64,000 nt of DNA from Tuctoria greenei (GCA_036927565.1 JAYESD010000007.1:7089644-7153643), one strand, 5' to 3'; positions 51,618-64,000 are shown, counted from the stretch's first letter. Translations and numbers: made by a program. The notes: generated by a model not told the origin, from the sequence alone.

Positions 51618-54600
51618 GTGCGCCCTTACTTTGCGCCACCCAATGTGCCATATTTCAGCGCCCCTGCGCCTGCTCGTCGCCCTGGTCATGCACCGCGCCC
51701 AGCTCAGTTGGTGCAGCAACGCCCTGTCATGCAAGCACCTAGTCCTCAATTGCCTTATGCACCTCGTGCCAACTTTCCTGGTGCCAATGCGCAGAATCAA
51801 GTTCGTCCAAATTCTGGTGCAGCAAGTAAGTGCTATACATGTGGAGAAGCAGGATACTATGCACATCAATGTCCTAAGTCAGGCCTTGGTCAAGAAAGCA
51901 ATGGTCACAGACAGAACCCAAGACCCAATGGAGGACAGCCGCAAGGAAACCATGGACAACAGAATCTTGCTCATGGCAACGTGAACCATGTCTCTACGGA
52001 GGATGCTCAACAAGCGGATGACGTGGTCATTGGTATGTTTCTCGCAAACTCCAACCCGGTTACTATGTTATTTGATTCTAGAGCATCGCATTCATTTATT
52101 GCTTGGAAATATGTTTCCATGTATAGTTTGCCTATCTCTCATATGAAGTTTACTCTATTGGTTAAGTCTCCTGGAGGTGAGATGATGATAAATATAGTAT
52201 GTCCAAAAGTAAGCCTTAGAATAAGGGTGGTAGACTTCTTTGCCAACCTCATTGTTTTGGATTCTCAAGGATTGGACATTATACTTGGTATGGACTGGTT
52301 GAGGAAACACAATGGAGTCATTGAATGTGCCACGAAGACGGTGAAGTTGACCAATGAGGAAGGGATCACCATAGAATTTGAAGCATCTCAACACGCGCCG
52401 AAGCAATTGGAGCTGAATCACATGGACGGTGCCACAATTGAGGAGATTCTAGTGGTGTGTGAATTTTTGGATGTGTTTATGGATGAGTTGCCAGGAATGC
52501 CACCTGATCGAGATATTGAATTTGTTATTGATTTAATACCTAGAACTGCACCTATAGCTAAGAGGCCATATAGGATGCCTCCTAAGGAGTTAGCGGAGCT
52601 CAAGAAGCAGATTCAAGAGCAACTAGAGAAGGGTTTTATTTGCCCCAACTCTTCACCTTGGGGAGCACCCGTTCTTTTCGTGGATAAGAAGGATGGGTCA
52701 CAAAGGATGTGTGTAGATTACCGTGCTCTCAATGAGGTGACCATCAAGAACAAGTACACCTTGCCACTTATAGAGGATTTTTTTATCAGATGAAGGGTGC
52801 TTGTGTCTTCTCCAAGATTGATTTGTGGTCAGGATACTTCCAAATGAAGATTAAGCCATTGGACATACCCAATACATCTTTTCGAACATGATATGGATAC
52901 TATGAGTATACAGTTATGTCCTTTGGATTGACCAATGCACCTGCTTACTTTATGTATCTCATGAATGAGGTCTTCATGGAGTACATGGATAAGTTCGTTG
53001 TGGTGTTCATTGATGACATCATTATCTACTCGAAGGATGAGAAGGAGCATGAGAAACACTTGAGGCTTACATTGCAGAAATTGAGGGAGCATCAATTATA
53101 TGCCAAATTTAGCAAGTCCCAGTTTTGGTTGAGGGAGGTGTCGTTTTTTGGTCATATCATCTCGAGAGGAGGAGTATCGGTTGACCAGGAAAAGTGAGAG
53201 ACGTGTTGAAACAGGAGCCACCGCAAAATGTAAAGGAAATAAGGAGTTTTCTTGGAATGGCTGGATATTACCGTTGGTTCATCAAGGATTTCTCCAAGAT
53301 ATCCAAGCCCATGACCGAGTTGTTGATGAAGGGGAAAGTTTTCCAACGGACTCAAGCTTGTCAAGAGAGTTTTGAGGAATTGAAGAAGAGGTTAACTACA
53401 GCCCCATTTCTAATATTGCCGGATGTGAGCAAGAGTTTTGATATCTATCATGATGCATCAAGAAAAGGACTTGGATGTGTGATCATGCAAGAAGGTCAAG
53501 TGGTAGCCTATGCATCGATACAATTGAAGAAACATGAGCAGAATTACCCAACGCATGATTTGGAACTTGCAGTCGTGGTAGACGCATTGAAGATTTGGAG
53601 GCATTATATCCTTGGTCATAGGTGTGAGATTTATACGGATCATAAGAGTCTCAAGTATATTTTCACACAAATGGATCTGAATTTGAGGCAATGAAGGTGG
53701 TTGGAGCTTATCAAGGACTACGATGTGGGAATCAATTATCACCTAGGAAAGGCTAATGTAGTGGCCGATGCTTTAAGTAGGAAAGGAGTAAGCCACCAAC
53801 TCACAGTTCGAGAGCTGCCATCCGAGTTATGTAAGGAGTTTAAACAGTTGAATCTCGGATTTGTGAATGAGATGCGAATAATGGAGTTAAATCCAACCTT
53901 GGAGTAAGAAATTCGGGAAGGTCAGACCAAGGATGAGGAAATCCAATAAATCAAGGAAAGGACCCAAGAGGGAAGAGAATTCAGATTTGATGAGGACGAT
54001 AATGGTACTTTATGGCTGGGAAAAAGGGTTGTTGTGCCCAATGATAAGCGTATTCGGGAGGCAATACTAAAAGAGGCACATGACTCACCATACTCGATTC
54101 ACCCAGGTTGTACAAAGATGTACAAAGACTTGAAGACATGCTATTGGTGGGCTATCATGAAAAAGGACATACTTGAATATGTAGCGTTATGTGATGTGTG
54201 CCAACGAGTGAAGGCAGAACATCAAAGACCGGATGGATTATTGCAGCCATTGAAGATTCCGGAATGGCAGTGGGAAGAAATTGGAATGGACTTCATAATT
54301 GGTTTACCACGAACTAAGTCCAGTTATGACTCTATATGGGTAATTGTGGATCGGTTAACTAAGGCAGCTCATTTTATTCCCGTCAAGACCACCTTTAATG
54401 GAGATAAGTTGGCTGAACTGTATATGGGAAGAATAGTATGTTTGCATGGAGTTTCAAAGAAGATAGTGTCGGATAGAGGTTCTCAATTTACCTCCAGGTT
54501 TTGGCAGAAATTGCATGAAGCATTGGGAACAAGGTTGAATTTTAGTTTGGTGTACCACCCTAAAACGGATGGACAAATTGAGAGGACCAATCAAATTTTA

Positions 54601-55345
54601 GAGGATATGTTAAGAGATTGTGCTTTGAAGCATGGGAAAGTTGGGATAAGAGCTTGCCAGATGCAGAGTTTTCATACAACAATAGTTACCAAGCAAGCTT
54701 GAAAATGTCACTCTATGAAGCACTATATGGGAGGAAGTGTAGGACACTTTTGTTCTGGAATGAGACAGGAGAGACTCAAGCAGCTGAAAAGCAAGTTCAG
54801 ATTATTCGCTAAAACTTGAGGGCTGCTCAATCAAGGCAAAAAGGCTATGCAGACAATAGGAAAAGGAAATTAGCCTTCGAAGTGGGAGATTTTGTTTACC
54901 TCAAGGTGTCACCCATGAGAGGTCATAAGAGGTTTAACATAAGAGGCAAGCTAGCACCTCGATACATTGGGCCATTCAAGATTTTGGACAAAAGAGGAGA
55001 AGTAGTGTATAAGTTGGATATGCCAGCTCACTTAGCGGATGTTCATGATGTTCTTCATGTTTCCCAGCTCAAGAAGTGTTTAAGGGTGCCAGAAGAACAA
55101 GTGCCAATGGAAGAATTGGAATTAGAGGCAGATTTGACTTATGTCGAACAACCGGTCAAAATCTTAGAAACTAAGGAGAGAGTCACAAGGAACAAGGTTA
55201 TTCGATGGTGCAAAGTACAATGGAAGTATCATACAGAATCGGAGGCAACTTGGGAGCTAGAGGATGACCTCAAGAAGGATTTTCCCTATCTCTTCTCTTC
55301 CGCGTTGAATCTCGAGGGCGAGATTCATTTTAAGGGGGGTAGGTT
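51618..55345 (+). pseudogene. pol: G3 zinc knuckle and Pol with chromodomain, multiply broken
   Basis: 51618-52793: zinc knuckle CYTCGEAGYYAHQC (about 51831), protease LFDSRASHSF where the catalytic DSG is DSR, then RT fingers. 52916-53197: RT palm with FIDDIIIYSK. 53194-53694: RT thumb and RNase H. TGA at 53692, then 53701-53907. 54034-54702: integrase HHCC and core (DFIIGLPRT, SDRGSQFTS, TDGQIERTNQ). 54816-55320: integrase end and chromodomain (YVEQPVKILE ... KVQWKYH ... ATWE). At least four frameshifts and several stops. Polypurine tract at 55328-55345. Confidence 0.88.
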
Positions 55346-58190
55346 TGTAACACCCTCATTTTCATCCATCATGCATTGCATACATTCATATACATGTTTA
55401 ACATTAACCCACGTAAAAAGGAACAAGTTTAAAATGAATTTAGAGTAAAACCGCACTTCAGAATTCTGGGAAGTGCGGACTAGTCTGGTTGTCGTGCAGA
55501 CTAGCATGATTTCTCTCCGACCTCCATCAGACTTGTCCGTTTTGCTGCGGACTAGTCATTTTTTGCCTCTATATAGTTTCGGACTTGTTCGGTCCATTGC
55601 AGACTAGTCCGGCATTCCAATTCCTTGGAAATTTTGCTAAGTCCCTGGACTTGTCTGTACTTGTCCGGTATTTCAGCGGACTTGTCCGTTTTTCCCTTTG
55701 ACTAAAGTCGGACTTGTCTGGTTTTGGTCAAACTTGTCTGATTTCTCTCTGATCAAGTTCGGACTTGTTCGATATAGTCCAAACTTTTCCATTTTTGCCT
55801 TTGTCAATCTTTGAACTAGTCCGTCCTTCTACGGACTTGTCCGGTAAATCGCGATTCCGAGTTGATCTTTTGTTTCACGACGTGTTTATGTGTTTTACCT
55901 TAAGTGAGCCTAAGGACGTCATGTCTAACTCTTTTTGGAGCCCATGTGGGACCCCAAACTGGCCTCTACCCATCTCAAACTCGAATTCATTGAAACCCTA
56001 GCCTCCACCCTTATATAAACAACTCCACCCCTTGACTTAACATCATTTTGCCTCAATTGAAGTCAACCCAAACCCTAGTTCATGGAGAGCCACCACCAAG
56101 GAGGGAGAAGGAGATCCCAAGCAAGAAGAAGAAGAGGAAATGAAAGAGGATCAATATCTCTATCAAGTTTCGTTCCTCATCAACAATCCACCTCCAAGTT
56201 CTTCATCAACCCTAAATCGTCAAGATCCAAGTGTTGTCTCCAAAACTCTTGATTCATTGGAGCTCTAAACACCTGGTATACCTTCTACTCTCTATTCCTA
56301 ACATGAATTCAACCCCATTTCTCCAAATTCACATCGACCTAGAAAACCCTAGTTCGCTGTTCCTGCGACGGACGGACTAGTCTGGTCCCAAGCGGACTAG
56401 TCCGATTTATCGATCAGTTTCCTGTTGAATTAAATCTAAATTAGCTTGAGTCAATTCTACACCTATTCAAACTTGTTAAAAGTTCTTAGAACTAGATGGT
56501 AAACATCATTAACAACTCATTAACAATTTTTACTTCGCATTTGCATCAATCATGCATGTCATATCATATTGAGTAATATATGTGTACTCATTGATTGTGT
56601 TTCTTGTGTTTTGTGTTTATTGGGTGGTTTAAACGGATTTGCGCTAGAGAGTGCCGTAGAGGATCTTCAGCACCAAGAATTTGAAGTCTTTGATCCCAAT
56701 CAAGCCCCAGAGCAAGGCAAGTGCCCTTGAACATATTGATCCTGCTTTGACAATAAATGGTTTGTTTTCAAAACTGCATGCTTGTGTCAATTTGATGGGA
56801 AATCCTATGATATGAAGTTTACTAGCTTTGTTTAACTACCCTTGTCACCCAGAATGTATGGTAGAGATACGGGAAGGGTTTTTTTTACCTTTTTGCTTTG
56901 CTTAATCAATTGGGATGAGAAAACAACTATATCATTTAGTTATGCATTAATGAGATTATGGTTAATAAAAACTGGTTAATATAATACGATAAGGGGTGAT
57001 CTAAGCAAGCATGGTATGTGGATGGGTTAAATGTTATGGTGGTTTGGCTTGCTTTAATCTAAGGACCGGTTTATAGAGTGACCATCCAGGATTTACAATG
57101 CCACCACGAGGCCAAGTATGGGTGCGGCGTAGCTGATTAATTAGGGTATTGCTAGTATTTGCATGGATCATTTGGCGCATCGGGGAAGGGGAGTCGGATT
57201 GGGTTAGGATATGGTTGGCGGGACTCCTTGGGATCTGAATGGCACAAGAGGGGGCCCTTGGTTGAAGATGTGCTCAGTTGGAGACATCGCCACCGGTGAA
57301 ACCTCAGTGGGTCCCTACATGCTAGTAGTCCCTTTGTAAAAGCTATTTTGTGATCTCTTGGCCACACACCCAAGGAAGTGTGAGACGGCATAATTGAGAT
57401 TCCTTAGTCACCGCAAGGTGATGAAATCACAAACACGTGGGTAAAGTGGTACAACCTCTGCAGAGAGTCTTAAAACTAATATGATAGCCGTGCTCCCGGT
57501 TATGAGCAACCTGGACCCTCACAGGATTAGAGGAAACTTGGTATTGGGATGGTTTTTGGTAATGGTTATGGTTTGTATTATGGTTTATGGCAATGGATAT
57601 GGTTAATGGTAATGAGAAGTCTGGCATAATGGTGATGGGTATGGAATTTGGACTGGTACTATGTTAATAATTATGGTTTAGGATGAATTTACTTCACATA
57701 CATATAATATATTGCTTTTCAAATGTTTTAATGTACTTTTCAGCACTTAGCCTTTATTTCATTTGTCATTTGAATCAGCTACATGTCATACTTCCCACTC
57801 TTGCTGAGTACGACATGTACTCACCCTTGCAATTCCCCCACCAACAATTGCAGGTCAAGATTGGTAGTATATCGATGATAATGCTGATTTCTAGGCCGTG
57901 TTTGCCGTCAGCTTTGCCTGTGGTGTTGATTGGAGTTGCGCTACCCTATTTGCTCATGTTGCTTAGTTGTTTAATTAGTTATTTCCATTGCATTAGTTCA
58001 AACTTGTCATTAATATTCATTAGAGCTTGTATTTGAGGATATTCTGAATTCTGTAATAAAAGTGGTTAATTAATCTTGTTCTGTGGTAATTATTTGTATA
58101 TCCTTTTGTGATTGCACTCGTGTATGTGTGTTGAATGTCCTGGGAACACATATGCGTTCATTTGGTTCATTTTCGGAATTGGGTGTCACA
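55346..58190 (+). repeat. LTR B, shared middle LTR of the array (about 2.8 kb)
   Basis: TGTAACACCC to GGGTGTCACA; preceded by the G3 polypurine tract and followed by the G4 PBS, so it is 3' LTR and 5' LTR at once. Motif cluster 55475-55844, TATATAAA 56012-56019. It differs from LTR A by motif-sized insertions: one extra palindrome near 56376-56402 and a partial one near 55660-55670. Confidence 0.9.
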
Positions 58191-58193
58191 AAT

Positions 58194-58207
58194 TGGTATC
58201 AGAGCCA
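58194..58207 (+). promoter_or_regulatory. G4 primer-binding site
   Basis: TGGTATCAGAGCCA, canonical Met-tRNA site three bases after LTR B. Confidence 0.93.
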
Positions 58208-58461
58208 CAGGTTGACCATAGAACGCAACCTAGATAGAATGGACACTTTAGAGCATATAGGAGCACTTAGGAATCGATGTGTTTTTTGTTTGGTGTGTTG
58301 TTTGCTATATATTGGTTGCTTGTGTGCTCAATAGAGGATTTTGGGATGCTTTAGCATTGCCATATCCATGTAGGCTATTATAGGTAGTTGCTTAGTTTCA
58401 TATCCCTTGATGCATATAGTTGGGGACGTTTTCTAAATTCTTATCTCTTGCTTTTCTTTAG

Positions 58462-59166
58462 ATGGTGAGGACTCACAACTAGAGGGATGGCAACGATGAG
58501 GAGGAGAACAATGGAGCACCTCAGAACAACAATGGATAAGGACCTGTCCAAGGAGCTATCAATCTTGAACAGCTATTGGCTATGGAAAACTAGCTCATGC
58601 AGTGATACAGACTATGGGACAGCTGCAACCTGGTAACATGAACAATCAGCCCCACATGCCTCCACCGCCACCCCCGCCTCCTCATAATCGGTTGGGAGAG
58701 TTTATGAGGACTAGGCCATCGACCTTTGCTCAAGCCGCTGACTCCATGGATGCTGATGATTAGCTTAAGTCTGTGGAGAAGAAGCTAGCTATTGTCCAAT
58801 GTAGTGACCGGGAGAAGGTACTATTCGCATCTCATCAACTTGTTGGAGCAGCTGCCGATTGGTGGGATTCGCTATGCAATGCCCATGAGAACCAAGAGAG
58901 GATTACTTGGGCTGAATTCAAGAAAAGCTTCCGTTCTCATTATGTGCCGGAAGGTGTTATGATCTTGAAGAGGCAAGGAAGATCGAGTGTGGGTGAATAC
59001 CTCAATAAATTCACTCAACTCTCAAGCTATGCGCCTGAAGATGTGAGTCAAGACAACCAGAAACAATACTTGTTCATGAGGGGCTTGAACAATGAGATCC
59101 AAGTGCAATTGCTGAATTGTGATTATGCCAACTTCCAGAAGCTTGTGGACAAAGCAATTGTGGTTA
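58462..59166 (+). pseudogene. gag: G4 Gag
   Basis: ATG 58462 follows CTTTAG. A TAG occurs after six codons, with further stops near 58535-58590 and 58762. The capsid domain from 58773 (EKKLAIVQCSDREK ... DWWDSLCNAH) is open to 59174. The coding sequence then runs abruptly into a repeat of the leader, so the zinc knuckle is absent. Confidence 0.85.
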
Positions 59167-59234
59167 CCCCTTGATGCATATAGTTGGGGACGTTTTCTAA
59201 TTCTTACCTATTTTTTCCTTCAGATGGTGAGGAC
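59167..59234 (+). repeat. Leader duplication replacing G4 zinc knuckle and protease site
   Basis: CCCCTTGATGCATATAG ... CTTCAGATGGTGAGGAC is a second copy of the leader and first gag codons at about 58402-58474, inserted after the gag codons for KAIVV. The sequence resumes at the point equivalent to 52190 of G3, so about 630 bp (zinc knuckle and protease DSG) are missing. Confidence 0.87.
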
Positions 59235-62200
59235 AAATATAGTATGTCCAAAAGTAAGCCTTAGAATAATGGGGCTAGACTTCTCCGCCAACCTCATTGT
59301 TTGGGATTCTCAAGGATTGGACATTATACATGGTATGGACTTGTTGAGGAAGCACAATGGAGTTATTGAGTGTGCCACGAAAACGGTAAAGTTGACCAAT
59401 GAGGAAGGGATCACCATAGAATTTGAAGCATCTCAAGCCGCACCGAATCAATTGGAGCTGAATCATATGGACGGTGCCGCAATTGAGGAGATTCTAGTGG
59501 TGTGTGAATTTTTGGATGTTTTTCCGGATGAGTTGCCAGGTATGCCACCTGATCGGGACATTGAGTTTGTTATTGATTTAATACCTGGAACTGCGCCTAT
59601 AGCTAAGAGGTCGTATAGGATGCCTCCTATGGAACTAGCAGAGCTCAAGAAGCAGATTCAAGAGCAACTAGAGAAGGGTTTTATTCGCCCAAGCTCTTCA
59701 CCTTGGGGAGCGCCCGTGCTATTTGTGTACAAGAAGTATGGATCCCAAAGGATGTGCGTAGATTACTGAGCTCTCAACGAGGTAACAATCAAGAACAAGT
59801 ACACTTTGCCACGCATAGAAGACTTGTTTGATCAGATGAAGGGTGCTTGTGTCTTCTCTAAGATTGATTTAAGGTCGGGATACTTTCAAATGAAAATTAG
59901 ACCATCGGACATACCCAAGACAACTTTTAGAACGCGGTATGGATCTTATGAGTACACCGTGATGTCCTTTGGTTTGACCAATGCACCTGCCTACTTTATG
60001 TACCTCATGAATAAGGTCTTCATGGAGTACTTGGATAAGTTCGTTGTGGTGTTTATTGATGACATTATGATCTACTTGAATGATGAGAAGAACATGAGGA
60101 ACACTTGAGGCTTATGCTGCAAAAATTGAGGGAGAATCAATTGTATGCCAAGTTCAACAAGTGTCAATTTTGGTTGAGAGAGGTGTCGTTTTTGGGTCAT
60201 ATCATCTCAGGAGGAGGAGTATCGGTTGACCTCGGAAAAGTGAGAGACGTGTTGAAGTGGGAACCGCCGCAAAATGTAAAGGAAATAAGGAGTTTTCTTG
60301 GAATGGCTGGATATTACCGTCGGTTCATCAAGGACTTCTCCAAGATAGGCAAGCCAATGACGGAATTGCTAATGAAGGGAAAAGCTTTCCATTGGATTGA
60401 AGCTTGTCAAGAAAGTTTTGAGGAGTTGAAGAAGAGGTTAACTACATCCCCAGTTTTGATATTGCCGGATGTAAGCCAGAGTTTCGATATTTATTGTGAT
60501 GCATCGAGACAAGGACTTGGATGTGTGCTCATGCAAGAAGGTCAAGTGGTCGCCTATGCATCGAGACAATTGAAGAAACATGAGCAGAATTATCCTACAC
60601 ATGATCTCGAACAAGCAGCCGTGGTACATGCATTGATGATTTGGAGACACTATATCCTTGGACATAGGTGTGAAATTTATACGGATCATAAGAGTTTGAA
60701 GTATATTTTCACACAAATGGATCTGAATCTGAGGCAACGGAGATGGTTGGAGCTCATCAAAGATTATGATTTGGGGATCAACTATCATCCGGGGAAAGCC
60801 AACGTAGTGGCCGATGCTTTGAGTAGAAAAGGAGTAAGTCATCAACTAACAGTTCGAGAGTTGCCATCCGAGTTATGTAAGGTGTTCGAACGGTTGAACC
60901 TCGGATTTGTGAATGAGATGGGAATAATGGAGTTAAATCCAACCTTAGAGCAAGAAGTTCGGGAAGGCCAAACTAAGGATGAGGGCATTCAGGAAATCAA
61001 GGAAAGGACCCAAGAGGGGAGAGAATTCAGATTTGATGAGGATGAACATGGTACCTTATGGCTGGGAAAAAGGATCATCATGCCTAATGTGAGGCACATT
61101 CGGGAGACGATATTAAAAGAGGCACATGACTCACCTTACTCAATTCACCCCGGTTGTACGAAGATGTACAAAGACTTGAAGACGTGTTATTTGTGGGCTA
61201 CCATGAAGAAGGACATAGCTGAATACGTAGCATTGTGTGATGCGTGCCAACGAGTCAAGGCGGAAAATCAAAGGCCAGCTGGACTATTACAACCATTAAA
61301 GATTCCGGAATGGAAGTGGGAAGAAATTGGTATGGACTTCATAGTTGGTTTACCACGTACTCAGTCCATTTATGACTCAATTTGGGTAATTGTGGATCGG
61401 TTAACTAAGTCAGCGCACTTTATTCCCGTCAAGACCACCTATAATGGAGAGAAATTGGCGGAACTGTACATAGGAAGAATAGTATGTTTGCATGGAGTTC
61501 CGAAGAAGATAGTCTCAGATAGAGGTTCACAATTCACTTTCAGGTTTTGGCAGAAATTGCATGAAGCTTTGGGAATGAGGTTGCATTTTAGTTCAGCGTA
61601 TCACCCTCAAACAGATGGACAAACCGAGAGGACCAATCAGATTTTAGAGGACATGTTAAGAGCTTGTGCTTTAAAGCATGGGAAAAGTTGGGACAAAAGC
61701 TTGCCATATGCAGAATTTTCATACAACAATAGCTACCAAGCAAGTTTGAAGATGTCACCATATGAAGCGCTTTATGGAAGGAAGTGTACCACACCTTTAT
61801 TTTGGAATGAGGCGGGAGAAACTCAAGTATTTGGTCCGGATGTGTTGCAAGAAGCCGAAAAGAAAGTCCAAATAATTCGTGAAAACTTGAGGGCTGCCCA
61901 ATCAAGAAAAAAAGGGCTACGCGGACAATAGGAGAAGGAAATTAACCTTTGAAGTGGGAGATTTTTGTTTACCTTAAAGTGTCACCGATCAGTGGTCATA
62001 AGAGGTTTAACATAAGAGGCAAGCTAGCACCTCGCTACATTGGACCATTCAAGATTTTGGACAAAAGAGGAGAAGTAGCATATAAGTTGGAGATGCCAAC
62101 TCATCTTTCAGACGTACATGATGTCTTTCATATTTCCCAGCTAAAGAAGTGCTTGAGAGTACCGGAAGAACAAGTGCCCATGGAAGGATTGGAACTAGAG

Positions 62201-62417
62201 GAAGATTTGACTTATGCCAAGCAACCGGTCAAAATCTTGGAAACCTAGAAGAGAGTCACAAGGAACAAGGTCATCAGATGGTGTAAAGTGCTATGGAAGC
62301 ATCATACAAAATCGGAAGCAACTTGGGAGTTAGAAGATGATATCAAGAAGGAATTTCCCTATCTCTTCTCTTCCGCGTCGAATCTCGAGGGCGAGATTCA
62401 TTTTAAGGGGGTAGGTT
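59235..62417 (+). pseudogene. pol: G4 Pol (protease remnant, RT, RNase H, integrase, broken chromodomain)
   Basis: 59235-59769 protease C-terminal part and RT fingers, TGA at 59767; 59806-60108 RT palm with FIDDIMIY; frameshift near 60100; 60105-61931 is a 608-codon open stretch with RT thumb, RNase H (DASRQGLGCVLMQ, TDHKSLKYIF), integrase zinc region and core (DFIVGLPRT, SDRGSQFTF, TDGQTERTNQ); frameshift near 61920; 61949-62248 integrase end; TAG 62246-62248 cuts into the chromodomain, whose remainder is readable to about 62350. Polypurine tract 62401-62417. Confidence 0.88.
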
Positions 62418-63496
62418 TGTAACACCCTCATTTTCATGCATCATGCCCTACATACATTCATATACATGTTTAACATTAACCCAGATAAAGAGGAACGAGT
62501 TTAAAATTGATTTGGAACATTTAAAATTGATTTGGAACAAAACCGCACTTAAAATACTGAAAAGTGCGGACTAGTCTAATTTTAGTGAGGACTAGTACGA
62601 TTTCTCTCTGACTAAAAATGGACTTGTCCATTTTTGGTGCGGACTAGTCCGATTTTGCCTCTGGAAACTTTTGGACTTGTCTGAGTTTGTGCGGACTAGT
62701 CCGATATTCCAAGAATCCTTGAAAATTTGCTAAGTCCCTAGACTTTTCCGGACTAGTCCGATGTTCCAGCGGACTTGTCCGTTTTCCTCTCTGACTAAAA
62801 TCGGACTTGTCCGGTTTTTGGCCAGACTTGTCCGATTTCTCTTTGGACAACTTCGGACTAGTCTTGTCCTTTTCGGACTTGTCCAATATTTCGCGACTCC
62901 GAGTTGATCTTTTGTTTTACGGCTTGTTTCTTGGGGTTCACGTTAAGTGGGCCTAGGGACGTCGTGTCTAACTCTTTTAGAGCCCATGTGGGACTCTAAA
63001 CCGGCCTCTACTCCTCTCAAACTCGAAATCTATCTAACCCTAGCCTCCACCTCTATATAAACAACCCCACCCTTTGGCTTGACATCTATTTGCCACTTTT
63101 TCACCCCACCCAAACCCTAGTTTGTGGAGAGCCAGCATCAAGGAGGGAGGAGGAGATCCCAAGCAAGAAGAAGAAGAGGAGGAAATGAAAGAGGATCAAG
63201 ATCTCCATCAAGTTTTGTTCTTCATCACTAGTTCATCTCCAAGTTCATCACCAACCCTAGATCATCAAGATCCAAGTGTTACCTCCAAGTTTCTTGATCC
63301 ATTGGAGTTCTAAATACCTGGTATACCTTCTATTCTCTTTTCTTTACGTGAATTTGACCCCAAATCTCCAAACTCATGTCGATCTAGAAAACCCTAGTTC
63401 GCTAGTTCTGCGAAGTGCGGACTAGTCCGACCTTCTGCAGACTAGTCCGATTTCCTGGGTAAATTGTGTTGAATTGATTCTAAAATTTGATCCAAG
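62418..63496 (+). repeat. LTR C, truncated third LTR
   Basis: TGTAACACCC start after the G4 polypurine tract; motif cluster 62567-62884; TATATAA at 63054-63060; two more motifs at about 63416-63453. Homology to LTRs A and B ends near 63490, where unrelated Gypsy RT sequence begins. Confidence 0.87.
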
Positions 63497-64000
63497 GCCG
63501 GTGAGAAGCTTCAGATGTGTATCAACTATGCCACCTTAAATAAGGCATGTCCAAAAGATCCATTTCCACTACATAGAATAGACCAGATAGTGGACTCCAG
63601 CTCTAGGTGTGAAATACTGTGTTTCTTGGATGCATATTCTGGATATCATCAAATCCAAATGTCTAAGGAAGATGAAGAGCATATTGCCTTCATAACAGTA
63701 GATGGATTTATTGTTATACTGCCATGCCATTCGGTCTTAAAAATGCTGCTTCAACATTTGTGCGAGCCATGTACAAAACATTTGGAGAGCTAATTAGAGA
63801 CTTGGTGGAGGTGTATGTTGATGACATCGTCGTGAAGATCAAAAACAAGGATTCACTCCTTGACAACTTACAAGCCATCTTCGACAAGTTGCACACTACG
63901 CGCACCAAGCTAAACCTGGACAAGTGTGTCTTCAGGGTTAGCTCCGGAAAGCTTCTAGGGTTCCTTGTGACTCATCGAGGAATCGAAGCGAATCCGGCGA
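63497..64000 (+). pseudogene. G7: reverse transcriptase fragment of a Tat/RIRE2-like Gypsy element
   Basis: Open from 63515: MCINYATLNKACPKDPFPLHRID, FLDAYSGYHQIQMSKEDEEHIAF; a frameshift near 63712; then MPFGLKNAASTFVRAMY and YVDDIVVK (about 63812-63835), continuing to the window end. The KACPKDPFPLPRID and YVDDIVVK forms are typical of the Tat lineage, unlike G2-G4. It may be pol of the same kind of element as G1. Confidence 0.82.

Larger units (their letters stand above)
47761..63496 (+). mobile_element. G3-G4: tandem chromovirus array, LTR-internal-LTR-internal-LTR
   Basis: Three direct LTRs (47761-50547, 55346-58190, 62418-63496 truncated) bracket two gag-pol internal regions. Each internal region starts with a Met PBS and ends with TTTTAAGGGGG(G)TAGG before the next LTR. 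The middle LTR serves both copies. Unequal recombination between related elements is the simplest origin. Both copies encode chromodomain Gypsy pols of the same family, related to G2 but without the H3-tail ORF. Confidence 0.9.

Overview
The window is plant nuclear DNA, almost certainly from a grass with a large, repeat-rich genome. I see no host gene, tRNA, rRNA or CRISPR array. Essentially every base can be assigned to LTR retrotransposons, Ty1/Copia and Ty3/Gypsy, most of them broken and nested. Primer-binding sites are of the initiator-Met type (TGGTATCAGAGC). Several LTRs carry TATA boxes, and RT, integrase, RNase H, protease and Gag zinc-knuckle motifs are readable on both strands. The species cannot be named from this sequence.

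Layout. (1) 1-7891: a young-looking Copia element (C1, minus, SIRE/Maximus-like) with long intact gag and pol frames; its 3' LTR lies off the left edge. (2) 7892-12971: the 3' end of a Gypsy element (G1, plus, Tat/RIRE2-like) with an antisense Transposase_28-type gene and a 3' LTR; C1 sits inside it. (3) 12972-20977: a decayed Copia (C2, minus) into whose 3' UTR G1 inserted. (4) 20978-24017: an older SIRE-like pol (C3, plus) into which C2 inserted. (5) 24018-33856: a chromodomain Gypsy (G2, minus, Tekay/Del-like) inserted in the C3 3' UTR. (6) 33857-40868: a 5'-truncated Copia (C4, plus, same family as C2). (7) 40869-47760: LTR and 3'-end fragments (G5, C5, C6, G6). (8) 47761-63496: a tandem LTR-internal-LTR-internal-LTR array of a second chromodomain Gypsy family (G3, G4). 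(9) 63497-64000: RT of another Tat-like Gypsy (G7).

The most striking item is an intact 255-codon ORF (31986-32753, minus) between the primer-binding site and gag of G2. Its product begins M-ARTKQTARKSTGG, identical to histone H3 residues 1-13. It ends in an acidic tail and has no histone fold. The same element encodes an integrase-linked chromodomain, a module known in related elements to bind methylated H3 tails. This suggests histone-tail mimicry by a retrotransposon. The related G3/G4 elements lack the ORF.

A second theme is a short palindrome, CGGACTAGTCCG, and its near-palindromic form CGGACTTGTCCG, repeated densely just upstream of the TATA box in LTRs of two unrelated superfamilies (C1 and C5 Copia; G3, G4 and G5 Gypsy). 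It has also entered the C1 gag coding sequence, where it encodes RTSPV peptide repeats. Other points are conserved gag-pol decoding signals (a UAG shared by C2 and C4; a stop plus +1 frame shared by C1 and C3), splice-acceptor-like AG directly before several ATGs, and a leader duplication that replaced the zinc knuckle and protease site of G4.
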